Assembly: GCF_014695395.1 (NCBI RefSeq)
Contig: NZ_JACJOF010000007.1
Span: 248,001 to 312,000, forward strand
Direction of reading: 5' to 3'
DNA length: 64,000 bases
From: Nodosilinea sp. FACHB-131
GTDB lineage: Bacteria > Cyanobacteriota > Cyanobacteriia > Phormidesmidales > Phormidesmidaceae
Shown here: piece by piece, positions 44,654-53,596 of the stretch
How the letters are laid out: every line of letters begins with the position of its first letter
Numbering within the stretch: position 1 is the stretch's first letter
The notes under the pieces: model-generated
The model's database searches: none
What the model was told of the DNA's origin: nothing
What the model saw: the letters and a program-made list of their open reading frames with translations, nothing else
Translations under genes and position numbers: made by a program

Positions 44654-45061
44654 ATGGCCACTCGCACTGCTGAAGCACCCCTAAACTTGGTGACGGTTTC
44701 CTCTGCCGTCGACGGTTACTTTGCGGGCTTCAACGCAGAAGACTACCGCGCGGTAGCAGCTCTGTTTGCAGCCGATGGCGTTCTGCGAGCTCCCTTTGAG
44801 GAACCGATTGTAGGGGCCGAAGCAATTTACACCTATCTGGAAGCTGAGGCTGTATCTATGCGCGCCACACCGGTCGAGGTTGAGACCGAGGTGGACGCCG
44901 ATGGCACCCAGCGCGTAGTGGTCAGGGGTCGAGTTAAGACGCTGCTGTTCACTGTGGGCGTGCGCTGGACCTTTGTGCTGACGGCGGTAGATACCATTCA
45001 GTCAGCTGAAATTAAGCTGATGGCGTCGCTGCAAGAGCTAATGCAGCTCGATCGCGGCTAG
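44654..45061 (+). CDS. NTF2-like protein related to the orange carotenoid protein C-terminal domain
   Basis: 135 residues. VDGYFAGFNAEDYRAVAALF, the PFEEPIVGAEAIYTYLEAEAV block, VVVRGRVKTLLFTVGVRW and IKLMASLQELMQL track the C-terminal (NTF2-fold) domain of OCP closely. In OCP that domain senses and holds the keto-carotenoid. It has no cysteine, so it differs from the disulfide-forming stand-alone homologues (CTDH) I recall. Carotenoid binding is possible but unproven; a generic SnoaL/NTF2 protein is the alternative. Confidence 0.7.
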   Translation: MATRTAEAPLNLVTVSSAVDGYFAGFNAEDYRAVAALFAADGVLRAPFEEPIVGAEAIYTYLEAEAVSMRATPVEVETEVDADGTQRVVVRGRVKTLLFTVGVRWTFVLTAVDTIQSAEIKLMASLQELMQLDRG

Positions 45062-45070
45062 GACAATATC

Positions 45071-45517
45071 CTAGGCGGCTCTAGGCACCGATGGCTGCCC
45101 CCAGGCGGCAGTGAGCAGCGATCGCCCCAGGTTCAAATGCTGGGGCGCACATTGCCAGTCGGGGTGGGCCGTCAACAGCAGCGATTCTAACGATTCGGTG
45201 TCGAATAGGTGCCACACCTCGGCCCCGGTTGAGCAGTCGGAGATCGCGTAGCAATTTTGGGCGACGCAGTGAATTGTGAGGCGATCGCTCATGCCAGCCG
45301 GCAGGTTCAACTCTTGGCCAATAGCCAGGCTTCTAAAGCTGTGAATTGCCTGTTGAAAGGCCTCTTCGCTCTGGGCAGCTAATCCCGACATTACCCGCAG
45401 CGATCGCGAGTCGCCGTTAACGCAGATCCAGTAGCGGCGCAGTGGGTCAATGCCTCTAAGCCAGGGCGATTCGTCATCAAGGCAATAGCGAGGTGCTCGG
45501 GATAGCTCAGAGAACAT
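45071..45517 (-). CDS. hypothetical protein
   Basis: 148 residues, soluble, with YWICVNGDSRSLRVMSGLAA and VWHLFDTESLESLLLTAHPD as the most structured stretches. It converges on the NTF2-like gene with 9 bases between stops. No family recognised. Confidence 0.55.
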   Translation of the reverse strand: MFSELSRAPRYCLDDESPWLRGIDPLRRYWICVNGDSRSLRVMSGLAAQSEEAFQQAIHSFRSLAIGQELNLPAGMSDRLTIHCVAQNCYAISDCSTGAEVWHLFDTESLESLLLTAHPDWQCAPQHLNLGRSLLTAAWGQPSVPRAA

Positions 45518-45720
45518 ACTTTACCAAAAGGTGGCAAGCGATACACTTAGCATCGTGTAACTACCCAAGTTTGCTCAACGTGGAGCAACAAAAGTATAAA
45601 AATCTGATATAAGCCTTTACGTTTGCTTATGCTTAGCGGCTGTTGAAACTAGCTACTCCGGAGCTGCCGCTGCGACAAAAACTTGGAGTTCCCCAGGTGG
45701 AAGCCACCAACTCAATTGAC

Positions 45721-47424
45721 CTAATCGGTGAACTCTTGGTTGACAGGAGTTGCCGATAGCTCTGGCAACAGAGCCGGCAGAATCAGGCTCTGGGCCAAGG
45801 GCATTTGCCCATAGGTAAACCCATGGGGCACTTGCTCGAAGTAGGGTCGCAGCTGTTCCAATGCGTAGGGGCTGCCATAGATCACCACCCCGCGCAGCAG
45901 TTGGGCCGATCGCAGGGTCTCCAGCCAGGTGGTCGCCAACTGTAGGAGTTGTGCGGAGCCGCGAAAGGGGTTACCCCGCACAAAAATCTGCACCAGGCTG
46001 GGCCGCAGCTCATGCTCAGCTAAGATTTCCTCGCGCTGCTGCCAATGCTGGCAACCCTGGGTATCGACCAGCTTGAGGTGGTAGTGGTGGCGCTGGGGCC
46101 AAGTGAGGGCCGCCGCCGTGCGCTCTAGAAAGCGACAGCCAACCACATCATCGACAATCACGATGTTGTGGCCGGGGGTGGCAGCGGTGGCGGGAGCGAT
46201 TTGGCCTCGCACCGTCATCGATGCGGTAAATATGTCGGCGGCGAGCTGACGGGTTGCGGGTTGGGCCACTGCGGCCAAATTCACCGGGGGTGGCGGCAGG
46301 TGCTCCCAGGCGTGACCGGCCCCGTCGGGCAGCAGAGCCGGGGCCGCCTTTTGCTTGGCCCGCCAGAGGCGCTCCACGCTGGCCGTGATCCGCGCTGGGT
46401 CGATGCGCCCACAGTTCACGGCTTCTACTACCGCAGCGATCGTTCCTTCCGGATCGCCGGGCATGAGCAGCACGTCGGCACCGGCTTCCACCGCCAGCAC
46501 CGCCGCTTCGTAGGGGCCGTAGGTGTTAGCGATCGCTCCCATAATCAAGGCATCGGTCACAATCAGCCCGTCGAAACCCATCTCCTGACGCAGCAGCCCG
46601 GTGAGGGTGGCGGGCGAGAGAGTGGCGGGCAGGCGGGCATCTAAGGCAGGAATCTGGAGGTGCGCCGTCATAACGCTGTCTACCCCGGCGGCGATCGCAG
46701 CTCGAAACGGGGTCAGCTCTAGCTCGTGGAGGCGATCGAGGCCGTGGGGCAGCACCGGCAGATCGAGGTGAGAATCGGTGGCGGTGTCACCATGACCTGG
46801 GAAATGCTTGGCGGCGGTGAGCACCGGCTGGGTCTGTGCCCCGCGAATAAAGGCCTGCGTCAGGGCGCTGACTCGCTCTAGCCCGTCGCTAAAGGCCCGC
46901 ACGTTAATCACCGGGTTGGCGGGATTGTTGTTGACATCCACTACCGGGGCCAGCACCCAGTTGAGGCCAATCGCTAGCGCTTCGGCGGCGGTGGCGGCCC
47001 CAAAGGCCTCGGCGTAGGCCAGGGCGGCGGTGGGGTCGCGATCAGCCACGGCCGACAGCGCCATCGGCGGCGGAAACCAGGTGGCACCGCTAAATCGCTG
47101 ACCGACCCCCTCTTCCACATCAGCGGCAATCAGCAGCGGAATCCGGGCCTGGGTCTGAATCGCCTGGGTCTTGAGCCCCACTTCGGCGGCGCTACCCCCC
47201 AGCAAAATGACTCCGCCCACGCCCAGTTCTTCGACGTAGTGGGTGAGGGTGGCGCTGTCGGCTTCCCAATCGGGATAGCGAATTTCGTGGTCAAACAGGT
47301 GACCCGAGGCGCGCACCACCACCATTTGGGACACTTGTTTTGCCAGGGATAAACTTTCAGGGGCGGGCAGCCGGGCCGAGGTGTTTACCCCAGAGGGCCA
47401 GTCGTTGACTGTCGCCCGGTTCAC
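45721..47424 (-). CDS. glycoside hydrolase family 3 (beta-N-acetylhexosaminidase, NagZ-like)
   Basis: 567 residues from a GTG at 47424 that overlaps the rbfA stop by 4 bases (GTGA). The GH3 barrel shows [17 protein letters not shown], the family motif [20 protein letters not shown] with the catalytic His/Asp dyad of the NagZ type, and [12 protein letters not shown] with the nucleophile Asp. About 200 further residues form a second domain. It probably trims N-acetylglucosamine in peptidoglycan recycling. Coupled to rbfA by the overlap. Confidence 0.92.
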   Translation of the reverse strand: MNRATVNDWPSGVNTSARLPAPESLSLAKQVSQMVVVRASGHLFDHEIRYPDWEADSATLTHYVEELGVGGVILLGGSAAEVGLKTQAIQTQARIPLLIAADVEEGVGQRFSGATWFPPPMALSAVADRDPTAALAYAEAFGAATAAEALAIGLNWVLAPVVDVNNNPANPVINVRAFSDGLERVSALTQAFIRGAQTQPVLTAAKHFPGHGDTATDSHLDLPVLPHGLDRLHELELTPFRAAIAAGVDSVMTAHLQIPALDARLPATLSPATLTGLLRQEMGFDGLIVTDALIMGAIANTYGPYEAAVLAVEAGADVLLMPGDPEGTIAAVVEAVNCGRIDPARITASVERLWRAKQKAAPALLPDGAGHAWEHLPPPPVNLAAVAQPATRQLAADIFTASMTVRGQIAPATAATPGHNIVIVDDVVGCRFLERTAAALTWPQRHHYHLKLVDTQGCQHWQQREEILAEHELRPSLVQIFVRGNPFRGSAQLLQLATTWLETLRSAQLLRGVVIYGSPYALEQLRPYFEQVPHGFTYGQMPLAQSLILPALLPELSATPVNQEFTD

Positions 47425-47858
47425 TCTTCCTCATCTCCGGAGATGGGTTCGTCGGGGGTGTCCGCGTCGTTCTCAAAAAACTCGTCGGTCAGGCCCTTTG
47501 CGGCGCGCTCTTGGCTGAGCTGGTTGATCAAGTTCAACACATTGGTGCCGCGTTCCATACCCACATCTTCTTTGAAAATGATTTCGGGGGTGCGTCGCAG
47601 TCGCAACCGCTGGCCCAGCTCGCTGCGCACAAAGCCGGTGGCGGCGTGGAGGCCCTCCATGGTTTCGGCTTTGGCCTCGGGGGTGCCATAGATGCTGACA
47701 AACACCTTGGCGTGTTGCAGGTCGCCCGACACATCGACATCGGTAACGCTGACCATGCCAGCCCCCACACGGTCATCTTTGATGTCGAGCATCATCATTT
47801 GGCTAATCTCTCGTTTGATGAGAGAAGCCACCCGCTCAACGCGACGATTATTAGGCAT
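47421..47858 (-). CDS. rbfA: ribosome-binding factor A
   Basis: 145 residues. [60 protein letters not shown] and [10 protein letters not shown] are the RbfA core, which matures the 30S subunit and binds 16S rRNA during cold adaptation. The acidic tail after residue 125 is common in cyanobacteria. It lies between the DUF751 and GH3 genes on the same strand. Confidence 0.97.
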   Translation of the reverse strand: MPNNRRVERVASLIKREISQMMMLDIKDDRVGAGMVSVTDVDVSGDLQHAKVFVSIYGTPEAKAETMEGLHAATGFVRSELGQRLRLRRTPEIIFKEDVGMERGTNVLNLINQLSQERAAKGLTDEFFENDADTPDEPISGDEEE

Positions 47859-47882
47859 TGGTCTGTACTCCTGGTAATGGCA

Positions 47883-48080
47883 TTAACCTAGGCCCAGCAT
47901 TGCCCGCAGGGTAAAGGTGAGAAACAAAAAGCCAGCCACCATGGCGCCAATTAGCGCGATCGCCGTGGTGGGTTGCCTTAACAGCGGCACTAGGGGCTGG
48001 GCGGCGTTGAAAAATACGCCCAGGGTGAAGGAAATAAAGTAGCGCGGATAGCGAGAGATGTTGTCAAAAAAATCTTTCAT
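47883..48080 (-). CDS. DUF751 (Ycf33-related) small membrane protein
   Basis: 65 residues. FFDNISRYPRYFISFTLGVF is the DUF751/Ycf33 entry motif, followed by two hydrophobic helices. Ycf33 is also plastid-encoded in algae; its function is unknown. It starts the DUF751-rbfA-GH3 gene train, 24 bases ahead of rbfA. Confidence 0.9.
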   Translation of the reverse strand: MKDFFDNISRYPRYFISFTLGVFFNAAQPLVPLLRQPTTAIALIGAMVAGFLFLTFTLRAMLGLG

Positions 48081-48159
48081 GGCGGCAGACCGGGGGTTCT
48101 AGGGGCCAATGCGCGCAAAGCCCAGCGCACTGACTCTGAATTTAACTCGTTCTACATCC

Positions 48160-48196
48160 TAACCCACGACAAAAGGCCTTAACCCACGACAAAAGG
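48160..48196. repeat. 17-bp direct repeat upstream of the methylase
   Basis: TAACCCACGACAAAAGG occurs at 48160-48176 and again at 48180-48196, a 20-bp period just before the DNA methylase promoter region. It could be a tandem operator or a simple duplication. Confidence 0.6.
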
Positions 48197-48268
48197 GTGC
48201 TGCTCCGGCTGAGCTTTGCTATAGTTGGGGCATTCTTTAAACAAGTACATTTGATCTCAGGCAGTTCT

Positions 48269-49108
48269 GTGACAGTTGCCCTCTCTGCACCCCCGACGCT
48301 ACAAGCGCGCCCTTTTCTCAAATGGGCGGGCGGCAAAAGTCGTTTGCTCAGTCAGTACGAGCCGTTTTTGCCCACAGCGATCGACACCTACTACGAGCCG
48401 TTTTTGGGCGGTGGGGCAATGTTCTTTCACCTGGTGGGACGGGCACGGCGGTCGGTGCTGGGAGATATCAATCCCGAGTTGGTCAACGTTTACTGCTGCG
48501 TGCGCGACCGGGTCGAACTGCTGATTCGTCATCTGTGGGATCATCAGCGCCGCCACAACCCGGACTACTACTATCAGGTGCGCCAGCGGCAAAATTTGCG
48601 ATCGCCCGTGGAGCGCGCTGCCCGCCTGATCTACCTTAACAAAACCTGCTACAACGGCCTCTACCGCGAAAATTCCCAGGGCCATTTCAACGTGCCGGTG
48701 GGAAATTACAAAAACCCCACCATCTGCGATCCATCGCTGCTGCGGGCGGCCTCGGCGGCGCTGCAAACCGCTGAGATTCATACTTTTTCGTTTGAAATGC
48801 TGCTAGAGCGATCGCTCTCTCCCGGCGACTTTGTCTATTTCGACCCGCCTTACCATCCCCTTAGCTCCACAAGCAGCTTTACGGGCTATAGCCGCTACGG
48901 CTTCACCGGGGCCGATCAAGAGCGCTTGGCGGCGGTGTTTCGCACTTTAGTTAGCCAGGGGCAGCGGGTCATGCTCTCAAACTCTGACTGTGAGTTTATC
49001 CGTGAGCTCTACCAGGGGTTTACGATGCACCCGATTTTAGCGGCACGAGCAATTAACTCCCGCGCTGGGCGCCGGGGCAAAATCGGCGAGCTTTTGATCA
49101 CCCGCTGA
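48269..49108 (+). CDS. DNA adenine methylase, Dam-like
   Basis: 279 residues from a GTG at 48269 (TVALSAPPTLQARPFLKWAG); the frame is open back to 48197 without conserved sequence. Motif I is FLKWAGGKSRLLSQ, TYYEPFLGGGAMFFHL follows, and the catalytic motif IV is FDPPYHPL. This is the alpha-class N6-adenine methylase of the GATC group. No restriction gene is adjacent, so it is a solitary methylase. Its likely GATC target lies inside every HIP1 octamer GCGATCGC of this genome. Confidence 0.9.
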   Translation: MTVALSAPPTLQARPFLKWAGGKSRLLSQYEPFLPTAIDTYYEPFLGGGAMFFHLVGRARRSVLGDINPELVNVYCCVRDRVELLIRHLWDHQRRHNPDYYYQVRQRQNLRSPVERAARLIYLNKTCYNGLYRENSQGHFNVPVGNYKNPTICDPSLLRAASAALQTAEIHTFSFEMLLERSLSPGDFVYFDPPYHPLSSTSSFTGYSRYGFTGADQERLAAVFRTLVSQGQRVMLSNSDCEFIRELYQGFTMHPILAARAINSRAGRRGKIGELLITR

Positions 49109-49188
49109 CCTTACCTGGGGATGGATGCCAGGTCGCTGAGAATTGGTTATGAGTGGGATAGAACCCCATGCGATGCAGAGGCTAACCC

Positions 49189-49920
49189 ATGACCACAACC
49201 CCGCCCCCCAGTCCTGAGCCTAGCGATCAAGCCCGCGACACCTTCCAGGCGGTTACCCAGGTCATGCAGGCGGTTGTGACGGTGCTTGACAATGTCACCG
49301 CTAATACCGGCAATGCAGTGGTGGAAAGGTTTCAGCCCTTTTTTGAGCCGGTAACCGCTACGGTTGGCAGCGTGGTTGGCCCTATTGCCGATTGGCCGTT
49401 TATTCACTTTGCCACTGCTCTACCGGGCATGCGGTGGCTGTTGGCGGCCCTAGGTCAGGTGAATGTAGAAGCAGTGCGATCGCAGGTGGCCGAGCTCCGT
49501 CAGCAATATCCCCAAGAGAGCAAGCGCGCCCTGGCCCAGCGGGTCATGGCCGAAACCGCTCTTAAGGCAGCGGGCATTGGTCTGGCTACCAACTTTGCCC
49601 CCCCGGTGGCCCTGGCGCTGACCCTGGTAGATATTGGTGCGATCGCCGCCCTCCAAGCCAACATGATCTACCGCATCGCCACCATCTATGGCTACTCGCC
49701 CACTGACCACGATCGTCGCGGCGAGGTGCTGGCTATTTGGCTACTGTCCTCCACCACCGCTGGCATGGTCAAATCGGGGTTGAGTATAGCCGAGCTCATC
49801 CCTGGCCTCGGTGCGGTATTGGGCATTGCCTCCGATGCGTCGCTGATCTACAGCGTCGGCTACTTTGCCTGCCGTTACTACGAAACTAAGCGATCGGCTC
49901 CTACAGAGATCTTGGTGTAA
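49189..49920 (+). CDS. EcsC-like protein
   Basis: 243 residues. The central region (RVMAETALKAAGIGLATNFA, PPVALALTLVDIGAIAALQA and a Gly/Ala-rich GLSIAELIPGLGAVLGIAS segment) resembles EcsC/DUF697-type membrane-associated proteins. The N-terminal 90 residues are amphipathic and helical. Function unknown. The assignment rests on pattern, not on a signature motif. Confidence 0.5.
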   Translation: MTTTPPPSPEPSDQARDTFQAVTQVMQAVVTVLDNVTANTGNAVVERFQPFFEPVTATVGSVVGPIADWPFIHFATALPGMRWLLAALGQVNVEAVRSQVAELRQQYPQESKRALAQRVMAETALKAAGIGLATNFAPPVALALTLVDIGAIAALQANMIYRIATIYGYSPTDHDRRGEVLAIWLLSSTTAGMVKSGLSIAELIPGLGAVLGIASDASLIYSVGYFACRYYETKRSAPTEILV

Positions 49921-49921
49921 G

Positions 49922-50010
49922 TGAAGGTTTAAGGTGCAGGCAGGGTTCAAGGTACAGGGTGCAAGGTGTAGGGCTGTACCTTGTGCCTTGCACCTTGCAC
50001 CCAAAACCTT
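49922..50010. repeat. intergenic inverted repeat, AAGGTGCAAGG type
   Basis: GTTCAAGGTACAGGGTGCAAGGTGTAGGG is followed by TACCTTGTGCCTTGCACCTTGCACCC: near-complementary arms giving a long imperfect hairpin between two convergent genes. Related sequence occurs at 32756-32829. Confidence 0.6.
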
Positions 50011-50022
50011 TCCCCTTTTCCC

Positions 50023-50499
50023 TCAAACCAGCAGCTCAAACAACCCGTCATCAATTTCATAGCCCAGCATTTGGGTCATAAACTTCAGCCGGGTGTATTG
50101 GGTAATGCCCTGCCCCTTGAGCCAGGCAGCGATGACAAAAATCTTCGCCATCATAAAAATTTCTAGCCCCTCTGGGTTGTAGCGAATGCCCTCGGTAGGG
50201 CTGAATTGGTGGGGCACCAGCATCGCGGCGTAACGTCCTAGCTCGCCTGCCTCCCAGTCTAAAACCAGGGGCAACCAGGGGTAATAGGTATCTAAGCGAA
50301 TAAACCACAGCCTAACCTCCGGCAGCTCTGACAGCTCGCGGGGGTCAGTGGGGTCACGGCTGATATCAACAACGAACCGCAGCCCAAGCTCGCCGTTGAG
50401 CACCTTACCTTCCGCCAGCAGCGGCTCGATTACCTCTTGGGCCGGGGTTAGGTCGAGAGTTTGCAGGTGAGATTCGTGCAGGGTAATGGTGTGGGCCAT
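50023..50499 (-). CDS. CRR6-family NDH-1 (NdhI) maturation factor
   Basis: 158 residues from the ATG at 50499 (MAHTITLHESHLQ). RLDTYYPWLPLVLDWEAGEL, YAAMLVPHQFSPTEGIRYNP and IFMMAKIFVIAAWLKGQGI are the CRR6/DUF1817 core. In plants CRR6 is needed to assemble the NdhI subunit of the photosynthetic NDH complex. The start at 50577 would add a non-conserved leader and is rejected. Confidence 0.9.
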   Translation of the reverse strand: MAHTITLHESHLQTLDLTPAQEVIEPLLAEGKVLNGELGLRFVVDISRDPTDPRELSELPEVRLWFIRLDTYYPWLPLVLDWEAGELGRYAAMLVPHQFSPTEGIRYNPEGLEIFMMAKIFVIAAWLKGQGITQYTRLKFMTQMLGYEIDDGLFELLV

Positions 50500-50577
50500 G
50501 GGGCAGCCAAATCGCAATAACAGAAGTACTGCCCATTGTCGCAGAGGGTGGCTCGCTCTGCCCTGAGTTGGCCCCAT

Positions 50578-51000
50578 CGTACAGGACTACATCTAAGCGG
50601 ACACTTTGGAGGAACGGCTGCGGGATTAACCCCTTTGGCGATGTCCCGTTGCCGATCGCATCTTAGCTATTGTCAAGACCTGTTGTTTTAGCCGCCAGAC
50701 AGCGCCGTTGTGAGTTGTCTGGCATCTGTGTCATCAGAACCTGACAATGGGCAGTAGCCCGGTAAATTTACTATTCGCAGTCAAGACTTGTTTTCGGTTT
50801 TACACCACTAGAAAAACGGGCTTGGAGGGCTTGGACAGACAGATTTGAACGGCCGATTGGATAGGTTGGCGGTCGGTTTTGTAACTAGAGTCACACAGTT
50901 GTCTCCAGAGAACTCCGACTTTCTGTCCGGAAACTTCACGCTTCATGAAAACTTGATGCCGCTACATTAGAACTTAATCGCTGGTCATCTACCCAGAGTC
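50578..51000. other. sigma-factor gene upstream region
   Basis: 423 bases without a gene between divergent units. It presumably holds the promoter of the sigma factor; I see no convincing -35/-10 pair or RNA gene. Confidence 0.4.
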
Positions 51001-51630
51001 ATGCCGTCTCACCCCCCGTCAGAAACGCAGCAGTTTAACCATGATGTGCAGCTTCTGCTCAAACCCAATAACCCCCACGCTCGATCGCTCTTAGCCTTTA
51101 TCAAGCGCACCATTCAGCAGTTTGGGCTGCAAGCTCACATTACCGAAATCGACATTTTTGTCGAAGCGTATCTGCGCGGCGTTCGCTACACTCAGCAAAA
51201 CCAGGAGCACATTCGCCAGCCCAAGGCGTGGATGCGTCGCACGGCCTACAACATCATTCGCGAGTGCAAGCGCGATCGTCAGCGCTATCTAGCGGTGGCG
51301 TTTGACGAACTGATGGAGCAAGAGGCCGCTGACGGCAGCGCAGCGGCTGTTGATGACGAGGCGATTGCTAACGCCATTGCCTCGGTGCTGCAAGCCCTAG
51401 CCGCTTTGTCGCCGGGCGATCGCAACCTGATTCAGTGGAAAGTGGTTGAAGGCCTAACCTGGCCCCAGGTGCAGACAAAGCTGGTGGCAGCTGGCGAAGA
51501 GTGGGTATCCCTAGCGTCGTTGCGTAAGCGCGGGCAGCGCGCCCTAGAACGGCTGCGCACCGCATACCACATTTGTGACGGTGACCCTGGTGCCTCTGAT
51601 TTACCCGCTCCCCCCGATTTGATGCCGTAG
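51001..51630 (+). CDS. sigma-70 family RNA polymerase sigma factor (ECF/group 3-like)
   Basis: 209 residues. Region 2 is recognisable in DIFVEAYLRGVRYTQ followed by PKAWMRRTAYNIIRECKRDR. Region 4 is ALAALSPGDRNLIQWKVVEG with LTWPQVQTKLV and SLASLRKRGQRALERLR as the helix-turn-helix. There is no region 1.1 or long region 3, so it is a short alternative sigma. No anti-sigma gene is adjacent. Confidence 0.8.
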   Translation: MPSHPPSETQQFNHDVQLLLKPNNPHARSLLAFIKRTIQQFGLQAHITEIDIFVEAYLRGVRYTQQNQEHIRQPKAWMRRTAYNIIRECKRDRQRYLAVAFDELMEQEAADGSAAAVDDEAIANAIASVLQALAALSPGDRNLIQWKVVEGLTWPQVQTKLVAAGEEWVSLASLRKRGQRALERLRTAYHICDGDPGASDLPAPPDLMP

Positions 51631-51875
51631 TGCCCAACGGACGGGTAGGGCCTCGCTAACCGGGATGAGGATCGGTAAAATGGCTGAAACTTCACCTCAG
51701 GGTAGGCCGTCAAAGAAATTTTTGGGGAAATACTAGATTCGGTCTGGAGAGTAGACTAATTGAAGCTCTCACAATGGATCCTTTACAGGCGTGACAATAA
51801 ACCACCCTCCAAGTTTGGTTGTTGGGGTGCACAGCAATGAATCGCCGTCTAAACTTGGTGAAACGTTGAATTTGC

Positions 51876-52808
51876 ATGGCCAACATCGCTAGCCCTTCCG
51901 ATGCCCTATTTACTGCTCAGCCTGGGGACCTGGCCCAGTCTGGAACCGCTTTCCCAGCGCAAGCCTTTAGGCTGACCTTTTGGGGAGTGCGCGGCAATAT
52001 TCCTGCACCGGGGGCGGACACGGTGCGCTACGGCGGCAACACGGCTTGCGTTGAAGTGCAGGTGGGTGGTCAGCAGCTGATTTTTGACGGTGGCACCGGC
52101 CTGCGGGTGCTGGGTCGCCACCTCATGGCTCAAGAGCAGCCCGTGGCCGCCCACCTCTTCTTTACCCATACCCAATGGGATCGCATTCAGGGCTTTCCTT
52201 TCTTTGCTCCGGCTTTTGCCCCGGCGACTCGGCTTGATATCTACGGCGCTCAGGCCCTTAACGGGGCCTCCATCAAGCAGCGCCTCACGGAACAAATGCT
52301 GCGGCCCAACTTCTTCAAACCGTTGCAAACCATGGCCGCCGCAATGACCTTTCACAACATTGCAGCGGGAGACGCGATCGCCCTGGGCGATGTCTTGGTA
52401 GAACCCTGGAGCCTGAACCGCCACACCAGCGCTTTGGGCTACCGAGTCAGCTGGGGCGATCGCGTGCTGGTCTATGCCACCGACACCGACCCAACCCAAA
52501 CCGGCGTTGATCCCAATCTCCTGATGTTGGCCAGCGGGGCCGACGTCTTAATTTTTGATGGCACCTATGCCGATGCGGCCTACTCAGACCCCAACGGTGC
52601 TGGCTTAGTTCCCTGGCACCTGGGGATTGAGGTGGCTCAGGCGAGCCAGGTTAAGCGCCTGGTGCTGTTTCACCACAACCCGTGCCACAGCGACGATCAG
52701 CTCGACCAGATAGAGCGTCAGGTGCAGGCCAGTTTTGCCCAAGCCAGTTTAGCCCGCGAGGGCATGACCCTAGAGCTCGTTTCTGAATCGGTGGAGTCAC
52801 CGTCTTAG
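51876..52808 (+). CDS. MBL-fold protein with degenerate metal site
   Basis: 310 residues. FWGVRGNIPAPGADTVRYGGNTAC and LIFDGGTGLRVLG are typical of a metallo-beta-lactamase-fold hydrolase. The usual HxHxDH metal motif reads HTQWDR (in FFTHTQWDRIQGFPFF), so two of the metal-binding histidines are lost. Asp in ATDTD and HH in FHHNP remain. It may have lost hydrolase activity or use a different metal arrangement. Its stop overlaps the stop of the convergent SH3 gene by 4 bases. Confidence 0.85.
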   Translation: MANIASPSDALFTAQPGDLAQSGTAFPAQAFRLTFWGVRGNIPAPGADTVRYGGNTACVEVQVGGQQLIFDGGTGLRVLGRHLMAQEQPVAAHLFFTHTQWDRIQGFPFFAPAFAPATRLDIYGAQALNGASIKQRLTEQMLRPNFFKPLQTMAAAMTFHNIAAGDAIALGDVLVEPWSLNRHTSALGYRVSWGDRVLVYATDTDPTQTGVDPNLLMLASGADVLIFDGTYADAAYSDPNGAGLVPWHLGIEVAQASQVKRLVLFHHNPCHSDDQLDQIERQVQASFAQASLAREGMTLELVSESVESPS

Positions 52809-53485
52809 GTCGGCTGAAGCAGGTCGCCTCGCACCCAGCCAGTGGTGCCTTCGTAGTTGACTTGATACCAGATAAAGCCGTCTTCTGGGTTTCCCCCCCG
52901 ATCGAGGACATCGACTACGGCGCGACGGGGAGCTGTGCTCAGGATAGTGCTGCCCAGACGCGGGGCCGATCGCAGCCGAGCGGCTTCAGCAGATAGGACG
53001 AGCGCTGAGGTGCCGGGGGCAAAGTTGTTGCCGCGAAAGTTAGTGGCACCGGGGGGTACCCCGACCACCGGGTTAAAGCCTGGCTCTTTGAGCACAACGC
53101 TACCGTTGGCGGCCAGAATCTCTAGCTCGGTTTCGCCCACCACATTGATGCGGGCAAACCGCTGGGCCTCGCCTCCGGCTCTGTAGACCGTCTGGTCACG
53201 AGTGCTGGCCACGAGCTGAGTGGGGGCAGCCCGCAGTTCTACCGCATCGGTAGCCTTGTTATAGAGATTCATCAATAGGCTCGTGCCGCTACGATAGACG
53301 CGCACCACCTTGGATTCAGTCTCAAACAGCAGCACCGTTTCGATGGTGCCTGCCTGGGCCAGCCGGGTTTCCGGTAGGGGTGATAGGGCTGCGGGCTGGG
53401 CTGAAGCAGCGGCCAGGGCAGGGGTAGCGGTCAGCAGCGCCAGCGGGGCTAGCGATAGGCAAGCGCGTTGAAAAACCCAATTCAT
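52805..53485 (-). CDS. exported SH3-like domain protein
   Basis: 226 residues from the ATG at 53485 (MNWVFQRACLSLAPLALL), which gives a signal peptide ending near PALAAA. The C-terminal 70 residues are a bacterial SH3 domain (ARLRSAPRLGSTILSTAPR, WYQVNYEGTTGWVRGDLLQP). The middle is beta-rich and unassigned. Such domains bind peptidoglycan or peptides; a periplasmic role is inferred. The longer frame from 53557 lacks a signal peptide. Confidence 0.75.
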   Translation of the reverse strand: MNWVFQRACLSLAPLALLTATPALAAASAQPAALSPLPETRLAQAGTIETVLLFETESKVVRVYRSGTSLLMNLYNKATDAVELRAAPTQLVASTRDQTVYRAGGEAQRFARINVVGETELEILAANGSVVLKEPGFNPVVGVPPGATNFRGNNFAPGTSALVLSAEAARLRSAPRLGSTILSTAPRRAVVDVLDRGGNPEDGFIWYQVNYEGTTGWVRGDLLQPT

Positions 53486-53596
53486 GGAATCACCTGAAAC
53501 GATAAAACAGGGGGCTAGAGCAGCACAAAACCGCTCGCAGAATCTAAGCGTAACCATACTGCAAAACGCTGATGCTAGGCGGTATAGGGGCGATCG

